A DNA stretch of 64,000 nt from JAICMB01 sp035295125 (GTDB taxonomy: Bacteria > Acidobacteriota > Terriglobia > Bryobacterales > Bryobacteraceae), in assembly GCA_035295125.1 (NCBI GenBank), contig DATGJP010000079.1, positions 38,105-102,104 on the forward strand, given 5' to 3'. The position numbers were made by a program, and so were the translations under genes. Of the stretch, positions 57,697 to 64,000 are shown one piece after another. The notes beneath the pieces were generated by a model. That model was not told the origin of the DNA. It searched no databases and worked only from the letters and a program-made list of their open reading frames with translations. The number at the start of each line of letters is the position of its first letter. Position 1 is the stretch's first letter.

Positions 57697-59940
57697 CTAC
57701 TCGTGTCGCAAAGCGATTGCGGGATCAACTCGGGCGGCTCGGATGGCGGGACGTGTGGTTGCGATCGCGGCTGCCGCCAGCAGACAGACCAACGGTAGGG
57801 CCACGCTTTGGAGATCGGCAGGCCTTACACCGTAGAGGAGCCTATTCAGGAACCGGGCAAAGATGAACCCGCCGACTGTGCCTGCCACAATGCCGCCCGC
57901 AATTACCACGGCGAAGTCAGAGATGACCAGGCGTACGACGCGCGTGCGGTGCGCACCGAGCGTATAACGGATGCCGATTTCCTTGGTGCGGCGCGCCACC
58001 GAGAAGCTGAGAACACCATAGAGTCCAACTGCGCTCAAAAGGACGGCTAAGAGCGAAAAGAATCCGGCGAGCAGAGCTAGCAGGCGCTCCGGAATGAGAG
58101 TTTCATCGATGCGTGTGGTTTGCAACATGAAGCTTGAGACTCGCAAGGCGGGATGTATTCTTTGGATCTCCTGTCGAAGCATGGGCGCGATGGCAAGAGG
58201 ATTACCGGTGGATCGCACTTCCAGTGTTCCGTTGATATCCCGTAGCGGTTCGAAAATAATCGGTAAGCTGGCTTCCCTAACGCTGCTGAACTTCGTGTCG
58301 GCGACGACGCCGACAACGTGCCGGCTTTGAGCAAGTTCCTGGGTCCGCAGGAAAGTTTGGTTCACAAGAACGGTATCCATGTTGTCGTGCCAGTCGAGGT
58401 CGCGGCCATCCAGTAAACGTATCTGCATCGCGTCGAGAAATCCGGGAGAAATCGCCAGATGTGCGGGCGTTGTGCTGACATAGCCCAGCAGCGGGCGATC
58501 CGACATGCCGACCGCTTGCACCTGCGGCAGCTGGCGAATGCGGTCGAGCAACTGGGGCAAGACGGCACGCTTTTGTTCCGGGTTGGGAATTTTTCCACTA
58601 ATGCCAGCGAGCAAAACGCCCTCCTTTGCGAACCCCAGATCTACGTGGGTCAATTTTTGAAACGACAGCAAAAGAAGCCCGCCAACGAATAGCACGACAA
58701 AGCTGAAACTGACTTGGGATGCCAAAATCAGGCGCAGGAGACGAGTCCGACCGGACTGCTTAGAGGCGGCGGAGGCCCGCAGTGCGGGGATGAGTCCAAG
58801 GAGCACGGTGATCGAAACGATCATTGTCGTCAAAAATGGAAGGACCCGCCAATTGATATGAACTTCATCGAATGACGAGTACGAGGGTGACATCAGGTGG
58901 ACGATTGTAGGAGTCATGGCCGAGGCAATCCCTATCCCGAGGAGACAAGCCGTGACCGCAATCAGGCTACTTTCAAGAAGCTGTTGCTGGATGAGGCGTC
59001 CTCGGCTTGCTCCCACGGATATGCGCACCATCATTTCCGTCTGGCGCGCGGCGGCACGAGCAATCAACAGATTCGAGACATTTGAGCACGCGACTAATAG
59101 GATCAGTCCGGCTATCGATGCCACTATGGATAATGGTGTCTTCCATTGTGTGTTTAGGCCGGTCCGAAGATCGCCCTGAGTACCAAAGCCCAACGGCGCA
59201 TCGAGGAAATATGGAGCAGAGTCCTCCGGATGTTCACGGCGATAATTGATCAGCGCTGCCTGAAGCACCTGCCGGGCTTGCTCCAGCGTAGCGCCAGGCT
59301 TCAGATGTCCGAAGATCATTTCGTATGCAACGCCGAAATCCGGTAGCCAGAGATCTTCCATAAAACCTCGGAACAGACCGTTAAATCCTCTCTCGGATAC
59401 ACCGACGATCTGGTATTGCTGACCTCTCCAAGTGAGCCATCGTCCGAGGACTGAAGGGTTCGCGCCAAAACGCCGGCTCCAAAAGCTGTAGGTCAGAACA
59501 GCAACCGGCCGCCCTCGATCCTCGGCAGTCAGCAGCCGTCCGATCGTGGGGCGGACCCCGAGAATCTGGGGCGTTTCACCGGAGAACGATTGAACTTGGG
59601 CCCGCTCTTCTTCGCCATCGGAGTCGTCAAAAATGACAGATTGGGTACCAAAGTTGTAGCCGAAAACATCGATGTAGTTGCCTCCTGCCTCACGCAATCG
59701 GCGCAAAAGGCCTTCCCGTGCTCCCCGTTGTCGACCGGAGGACATCAAGTAAAAGAGCCGGCCAGGATCCCGCACCGGTAGGGGGCGCAAGTAGAACGTA
59801 TCAATCAGCGAGAATGCCGCGGTGCATGCGCCGGTGGCGAGCGAAAGAGAAAGGACCGCCGCGATCGTGACGACCGAATCCTTCGCCAAGATTCGTACGC
59901 CAAACCGCACGTCCTGCAAAACGGATTCGAGCCAGTCCAT
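57697..59940 (-). CDS. ADOP-type ABC transporter permease (MacB/FtsX family)
   Basis: The protein has 747 residues from ATG 59940 (GTG 59964 is possible, adding eight residues). Unit 1: VLQDVRFGVRILAKDSVVTIAAVLSLSLATGACTAAFSLIDTFYLRPLPV, exported region, IVASIAGLILLVACSNVSNLLIARAAARQ. Unit 2: RLILASQVSFSFVVLFVGGLLLLSFQ and LLAVLLSAVGLYGVLSFSVARRTKEIGIRYTLGAH. It is the shortest of the four copies and lacks the N-terminal prefix. No ATPase or PadR is adjacent. The substrate is unknown. Confidence 0.9.
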   Translation of the reverse strand: MDWLESVLQDVRFGVRILAKDSVVTIAAVLSLSLATGACTAAFSLIDTFYLRPLPVRDPGRLFYLMSSGRQRGAREGLLRRLREAGGNYIDVFGYNFGTQSVIFDDSDGEEERAQVQSFSGETPQILGVRPTIGRLLTAEDRGRPVAVLTYSFWSRRFGANPSVLGRWLTWRGQQYQIVGVSERGFNGLFRGFMEDLWLPDFGVAYEMIFGHLKPGATLEQARQVLQAALINYRREHPEDSAPYFLDAPLGFGTQGDLRTGLNTQWKTPLSIVASIAGLILLVACSNVSNLLIARAAARQTEMMVRISVGASRGRLIQQQLLESSLIAVTACLLGIGIASAMTPTIVHLMSPSYSSFDEVHINWRVLPFLTTMIVSITVLLGLIPALRASAASKQSGRTRLLRLILASQVSFSFVVLFVGGLLLLSFQKLTHVDLGFAKEGVLLAGISGKIPNPEQKRAVLPQLLDRIRQLPQVQAVGMSDRPLLGYVSTTPAHLAISPGFLDAMQIRLLDGRDLDWHDNMDTVLVNQTFLRTQELAQSRHVVGVVADTKFSSVREASLPIIFEPLRDINGTLEVRSTGNPLAIAPMLRQEIQRIHPALRVSSFMLQTTRIDETLIPERLLALLAGFFSLLAVLLSAVGLYGVLSFSVARRTKEIGIRYTLGAHRTRVVRLVISDFAVVIAGGIVAGTVGGFIFARFLNRLLYGVRPADLQSVALPLVCLLAAAAIATTRPAIRAARVDPAIALRHE

Positions 59941-60428
59941 GTTGGGAAGACGACGTGAGTTCACCTGGCGTGCATGGGAATAGACAGCGCTCGCCTAGAG
60001 AAGTTACTACCTGAGAGGAAAGGTTTCACGTTTGGGGGAGCTGGATTTTAAACACGATAGAATATATTCCCGTGCGTACTCCGTGACCTGACAAGATAAG
60101 TCCGCCCATCGGAGTCCTCATCGGCTGCTAGCTTTTCAAACTCCCCGCTCGAGGCTTGATTCACGAGCCGCGATGCAGCCGTGCATATAAGCTAGCAGCC
60201 CGTGGCTGAGGTGGCGCAGGCGGTTTCGCCTGCGCATGCCCCTCTCAAAGACTTCTGCCACGGGCTGCTGCTTCGGGCCGAGCGTCGGACAAAAGGTACG
60301 CTTCACACGGCCAGATTCGTGGCTGCGTATGGCGCCTTGTCAGGTGGACCCTGCGGCGGCCGACTGGCTGCTCGCATGACTCCGCTCATCCTTCTTAAAG
60401 CGAGTGAAAACTGCCAGGCGGCCCGACA
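59941..60428. other. intergenic region between the permease and the sigma-factor gene
   Basis: It contains the permease promoter region (AT-rich near 60040-60070), the compound repeat at 60194-60269, and otherwise no gene. A frame across the repeat and the 3' end of the sigma gene is spurious. Confidence 0.75.
60194..60269. repeat. complete hairpin repeat with 13-bp outer arms
   Basis: Outer arms AGCAGCCCGTGGC (60194-60206) and GCCACGGGCTGCT (60257-60269) pair perfectly. Inside lies the core GCGCAGGCG-GTTT-CGCCTGCGC and CTCTCAAAGACTTCT. This is the best-preserved copy of the outer structure in the window. Confidence 0.9.
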
Positions 60429-61052
60429 CTACCCCTCACCCGATTCGCACTCCTGCGCAGGCCCCGGCCGACTCATCTGCCGGACGAACCATAAACGCGC
60501 CGTTCCCCAATCTCTCTTAACCGTCGCCGCTGATATCCCCATCACTTCCGCCGTCTCTTCAATCGACAAACCGCCGAAGTAACGCAGTTCCACGACCCTG
60601 CCCTGCTGCGGATCCAGCACACTGAGCCGGTCAAGCAGTTGGTCCAGGGCAAGCAGGTCCACTGTCGGATTGGCTGCCGACGGTTCCACTGCGTCGTCCA
60701 GGGAAACCGCGCCCGCGAACGCTTCGCGCTTCAAAGCCTTGTGCGCCTTCGCATGGTTGATGAGGATCCTCCGCATCATGATGGCGGCAACGCCAAGGAA
60801 ATGCGCCCGGTCATGGCAATCCACAGCATTCTGATCCACCAGCCGCATGTACGCTTCGTGGACCAGGGCCGTCGGTTGCAGGGTGTGCTCCGGACGTTCC
60901 GCCGCAAGCAGTCGACCGGCAAGCCGTCGCAACTCCTCGTACAAGACCGCAGTCAACGCATCCAGGGCGGACTTCTCCCCGCGACGCCAGCTCACCAGAA
61001 GTTGCGTGAAATCCTGTTGAGGATCCAAGGCTCCCGTCCGGAAACGTCCCAT
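60429..61052 (-). CDS. ECF-type RNA polymerase sigma factor (acidobacterial kinase-linked group)
   Basis: The protein has 207 residues. Region 2: DFTQLLVSWRRGEKSALDALTAVLYEELRRLAGRLLAAERPEHTLQPTALVHEAYMRLVDQ, with the DCHDRAHFLGVAAIMMRRILINHA part that marks the TIGR02999-like group. Region 4: LSVLDPQQGRVVELRYFGGLSIEETAEVMGISAATVKRDWGTARLWFVRQM. Such factors are typically encoded beside Ser/Thr kinases in Acidobacteria, as here (divergent, 155-bp gap). Phosphorylation by the kinase is an attractive model but unproven. Confidence 0.95.
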   Translation of the reverse strand: MGRFRTGALDPQQDFTQLLVSWRRGEKSALDALTAVLYEELRRLAGRLLAAERPEHTLQPTALVHEAYMRLVDQNAVDCHDRAHFLGVAAIMMRRILINHAKAHKALKREAFAGAVSLDDAVEPSAANPTVDLLALDQLLDRLSVLDPQQGRVVELRYFGGLSIEETAEVMGISAATVKRDWGTARLWFVRQMSRPGPAQECESGEG

Positions 61053-61100
61053 TCTATCGAACGGCGTCTTCTCAGAAAGTGTGACAGGTTTGCGCCGTAA

Positions 61101-61136
61101 GGCAGGTTTTCAACCTGCCGCGGGTTTTCAACCCGC
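61101..61136. repeat. two short hairpins in a divergent promoter region
   Basis: GGCAGGTT-TTC-AACCTGCC (61101-61119) and GCGGGTT-TTC-AACCCGC (61120-61136) lie directly next to each other, between the sigma-factor and kinase start codons. They match the second module type of the 57445 array. Confidence 0.8.
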
Positions 61137-61207
61137 TCTTAACTTCCCTCAACGAACGCAACAAGCGCGGCGAGTAGTCTCGCGCCTGGAATTGTATACT
61201 GGCCAGA

Positions 61208-63673
61208 ATGCCGGACGAGCAGGAACGCTGGGCTCGTGTCAAAGATGTCGTGGGACTGGCCTTGGAAACCGACCCGCACGAGCGCCCATCCCTGATCGCT
61301 CGATTGTGCGCCGGAGATGCGGCCCTGCAAAAGGAAGTCGAAGCCCTGCTCGATTGCTCCGGCGAAACCGCTGGGCTCGACCGCTGCCTCGCCGACGCCG
61401 TCAGCCGCACCATCGCCGATTACAGCGCGGCGCCTTCCCAAATCGGACCATACCGGATCGAGCGTCTGCTCGGCTCCGGCGGCATGGGGTCCGTCTATCT
61501 GGGCATTCGGTTCGACGACCAGCTACCCGCCCGGGTCGCCATCAAAGTGACGCAATTCGGCGGCGAAACCCTCCTCGAACGATTCCGCCACGAACGCCGT
61601 ATTCTGGCCGGCTTGATTCATCCTTATATCGCCCGTCTGCTCGACGCCGGAATGCTCGAAGATGGACGGCCATACTTCGTAATGGAGTATGTCGATGGCC
61701 GCCCCATCGACCGTTACGTCGAAGAATTTAAGCCTCCAGTCCTGGAACTCTTCCTGAAAATTTGCGCCGCCGTACAATTCGCGCACCAGAACATGGTGAT
61801 CCATCGCGATTTGAAGGCCGGCAACATCCTCGTGACGAACAATGGTGATCCGCGCCTCCTCGACTTCGGCATTGCCAAACTGATAGACGGCGACAGCGAC
61901 ATCCAGCAGCAGCGCACACTCCCGTCCGATTGCATGCTGACCCCCGCCGCAGCCAGCCCGGAGCAGGCGAGCGGCGCAGCCGTGACTATGGCCAGCGATG
62001 TGTATTCGCTTGGCGTCCTCTTATACCGCCTGCTGACCGGAGCTTCTCCCTACGCCGGGGCGAAGGACTTTGCGGCCGACCCTGGCCGAGTGATTCGTGA
62101 ATACGAGCCGCCACCGGCCAGCGCAGTCCCTGACCTCGATCCTCGAAGCCGCCGCCTGCTCCGCGGTGACCTCGATAATATCCTTCGCAAGGCGCTCGAA
62201 AAAGACCCCGCTCGCCGCTATCCCACGGCTCATGAGCTGGCTGCTGATATCGAACGGCACATGGCGGCACAGCCCATTGAGGCACGTCCGGCCTCATTTC
62301 GTTATCGCGCCGGAAAATTTGTTCGCCGCAACCGGCTTGCAGTTACCGCCGCCGGTCTGCTGACCTTGAGCATTGCCGTTGGCCTGGTAGCCAGCCTGCA
62401 ATATGCTCATCGCGCCAACCAGCAGCAGTTACGCGCCGAGCGCGAGTTTGCAGCACTTCGCAAGCTCACACACTCTTTCCTGTTCGAGATTGACGATGCC
62501 ATTCAAAGCTTGTCCGGAGCCACCGCCCTCCACGAACTCGTAGTGAAGCGCTCCATTGAATACCTCGACCAGCTCGCCACCGAAGCTGGAAACGATGCCG
62601 CCGTTCTCGACGATCTGGCCGAAGGCTACACCCGTATCGCCCGCCTCCTCGCCAACGAGCGGCATGCTCGCCCCAGCGGCTCGCTCGAAACCGGAATGCA
62701 AACGGGTCTGAAGGCGCTCGCCATTCGACGGCGGCTTGCAGCGTTCAAACCCGGCGATCCCGCAACACTGCGGAATCTGCAGGATAGTCTTTGGTCGGTT
62801 GCGGGTGCGTACGCCACCATGGGCGACTATCGGGCTGCTCTCGGTCTTCAGTGGGAGCGAGTTCAGTCGGCTCAGCGGATTGCTTCTCGGCAAACGACCT
62901 CTGAGGACAGTTCCCGGCAGGCCGATTCGCTAACCGCAATGGCGGACTACGAGTGGAGGCTCGGCCGGTACGATGAAGCTCTCGACCACGCCCGGCATTC
63001 TCTTGCCATCCGCGAGGATCTGCTACGAGCCTCCCCCGCCGGTTGGGTTCGGCGAAAGGTCGCCATTTCTCACGAATTCATCGGCTACGTTCTGACGCAG
63101 CAGGAGAATTTCCATGCAGCGGCGGACGAACATCGCGCAGCCCTGAACTTCGCGGAAGCAGCGCTGCGGGAGAACCCCCAAAATGCCGATCTCCAACGTC
63201 TGCTCGCCGTCACGAGCGAGAACCTTTGCGAATCGCTCGCACGCGACAGGCGCTCCCGTGAAGCGCTCCCTTATTGCCACTCCGCCCTTTCCATCTACAC
63301 GAACATGAATCAGGCCGATCCCAATAATGTTCAGTCTCGCGAAGACCTTGCGTCCGGCGAATCGACCTTAAGTCTGGCGCTCGAGCGCGCCCACTCCTCG
63401 CAGCAGGCGCTCTCCTGGCAAAACCGCGCTCGCAGCCTGATTCAGGAAGCGCTTTCTCAGGACCCTGGCTCGATCGATCTGGCGGAGCTCAACGCCAAAA
63501 GCCTTATGGAATTGACGGTAATTGAGGAGCAACTGCACAACACGGTCGCGGCGCGGACCGCCGCGTCCCAAGCCCAGAACGTGCTACAGGACCTGGCGCG
63601 GCACTTCCCCCAGAGCCACTTGTTTGCGGTTCTCCTGGATCAGTCTGGCGCCGCGTATCGGTCGCTGAAATAA
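61208..63673 (+). CDS. transmembrane Ser/Thr protein kinase with C-terminal TPR region
   Basis: The protein has 821 residues. An N-terminal acidobacterial segment (about 1-75, WARVKDVVGLALETDPHERPSLIARLC) precedes a PknB-type kinase (about 78-350): LLGSGGMGSVYLGI, VAIKV, IHRDLKAGNILV (the usual Pro after Lys is Ala), LLDFGIAKL and SPEQASG. One transmembrane helix (about residues 377-397) leads to an extracellular or periplasmic TPR/helical region to the end. It signals from outside to targets such as the divergent sigma factor. Fused kinase-TPR receptors are frequent in this phylum. Confidence 0.95.
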   Translation: MPDEQERWARVKDVVGLALETDPHERPSLIARLCAGDAALQKEVEALLDCSGETAGLDRCLADAVSRTIADYSAAPSQIGPYRIERLLGSGGMGSVYLGIRFDDQLPARVAIKVTQFGGETLLERFRHERRILAGLIHPYIARLLDAGMLEDGRPYFVMEYVDGRPIDRYVEEFKPPVLELFLKICAAVQFAHQNMVIHRDLKAGNILVTNNGDPRLLDFGIAKLIDGDSDIQQQRTLPSDCMLTPAAASPEQASGAAVTMASDVYSLGVLLYRLLTGASPYAGAKDFAADPGRVIREYEPPPASAVPDLDPRSRRLLRGDLDNILRKALEKDPARRYPTAHELAADIERHMAAQPIEARPASFRYRAGKFVRRNRLAVTAAGLLTLSIAVGLVASLQYAHRANQQQLRAEREFAALRKLTHSFLFEIDDAIQSLSGATALHELVVKRSIEYLDQLATEAGNDAAVLDDLAEGYTRIARLLANERHARPSGSLETGMQTGLKALAIRRRLAAFKPGDPATLRNLQDSLWSVAGAYATMGDYRAALGLQWERVQSAQRIASRQTTSEDSSRQADSLTAMADYEWRLGRYDEALDHARHSLAIREDLLRASPAGWVRRKVAISHEFIGYVLTQQENFHAAADEHRAALNFAEAALRENPQNADLQRLLAVTSENLCESLARDRRSREALPYCHSALSIYTNMNQADPNNVQSREDLASGESTLSLALERAHSSQQALSWQNRARSLIQEALSQDPGSIDLAELNAKSLMELTVIEEQLHNTVAARTAASQAQNVLQDLARHFPQSHLFAVLLDQSGAAYRSLK

Positions 63674-63808
63674 GCTCGCAAACAGAGATCGCACAAACGG
63701 TTCTGCTCAACGACACAGAGGAACTTCGGGAAGAGCTGTAATGACCCGGTGCCATTCTTGAGCCGGTTTTTCCCCCGATCCTGCGTTCAATGCCAGGAGA
63801 GAGATTCA

Positions 63809-64000
63809 ATGAACAGCAATTCAGTGTCTGCTGCCCTATCAATTAAAGAAACCCTGGTCCTGGGCGGCCTCGTGTTTGCTTTGCTCACACCGCTTGCCAT
63901 CGCAGAAAGCGGTCACCCCTGGCTCGACAAACAGCTCACAAAACAGCGCTATGGGTGCCCGCCCGGCAACTCGCCCGTCCGTGGCCCGGCTGATGCTCCT
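63809..64000 (+). CDS. start of a secreted protein, cut by the window edge
   Basis: The frame is open from ATG 63809 (strong AGGAGAG upstream) to the end of the window, 64 residues. A signal peptide (LVLGGLVFALLTPLAIAES) is followed by GHPWLDKQLTKQRYGCPPGN. Too little remains to assign a family. Confidence 0.6.
   Translation, partial: MNSNSVSAALSIKETLVLGGLVFALLTPLAIAESGHPWLDKQLTKQRYGCPPGNSPVRGPADAP

Noticed and set aside
57511..57798. A 95-residue plus-strand frame starting in the hairpin array
   Set aside because: It is translated from the hairpin repeat (reading AFACACRSQRLL-type peptide seen at other copies) and the antisense of the permease 3' end.
60202..60582. A 126-residue plus-strand frame (MAEVAQAVSPAHAPLKDF...)
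   Set aside because: Its start is the hairpin repeat (the same peptide appears at 49255) and its end runs antisense through the sigma-factor gene.
1..64000. CRISPR array, IS element or prophage
   Set aside because: No regularly spaced direct repeats of 25-40 bp, no transposase, integrase or phage structural gene. The only dispersed repeats are the intergenic hairpins.

Overview
The window looks like a chromosomal stretch of an Acidobacteriota genome, probably of the Solibacter/Bryobacter type. This is inferred from gene content, not from a marker gene. The pointers are four large MacB/FtsX-type permeases of the 'ADOP' kind (two of them directly behind PadR regulators), a VWFA-related acidobacterial protein, an ECF sigma factor divergent from a Ser/Thr kinase-TPR receptor, many secreted beta-rich proteins, and G+C-rich coding throughout. 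No rRNA, tRNA, CRISPR array, IS element or prophage module was found by eye.

Layout. 1-6 kb: the 5' part of a GH127 glycosidase, a zinc-dependent phospholipase C-like protein, DedA, a PpiD/SurA-type isomerase, a DinB/YfiT protein and an orphan receiver. 6-16 kb: two padR-ADOP permease operons separated by lhgO, then mtgA, a DUF6282-like protein and a zinc alcohol dehydrogenase. 16-25 kb: small and secreted proteins, including a coiled-coil protein built on a 111-bp tandem repeat, DUF4159, two tandem paralogues, a formamidase-like protein and OmpA, then a methyltransferase and a degenerate receiver translationally coupled to an ECF-like sigma factor. 25-34 kb: a third permease, a DJ-1/PfpI-YHS fusion divergent from a GlxA-type regulator, an OmcA/MtrC-like decaheme cytochrome, a VWFA protein and uricase. 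34-48 kb: a CHASE3-like kinase with a NarL regulator, rsmB-rpe-bamD-receiver-yajQ-hydrolase, a molybdenum hydroxylase (IorAB-like) with a dienelactone hydrolase, and a PAS kinase with a sigma-54 activator. 48-57 kb: a beta-propeller protein, a Doc/AbrB toxin-antitoxin pair, PilZ, TPR and RNase T2 genes, a three-gene candidate effector/immunity cassette with a nuclease toxin, and a DUF3500 plus EF-hand pair. 57-64 kb: a fourth permease, the ECF sigma-Ser/Thr kinase pair and the start of a secreted protein.

The most distinctive non-coding feature is a family of modular hairpin repeats (core GCAGGCG-GTTT-CGCCTGC, sometimes enclosed by long outer arms) at 11 intergenic sites. Five of these lie between convergent gene ends. 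Their ORFs are easily mistaken for small proteins. The best candidate for a little-described system is the 54.1-55.6 kb cassette: a putative adaptor, a secreted-type nuclease and a putative immunity protein, tightly overlapped and preceded by two inverted repeats.
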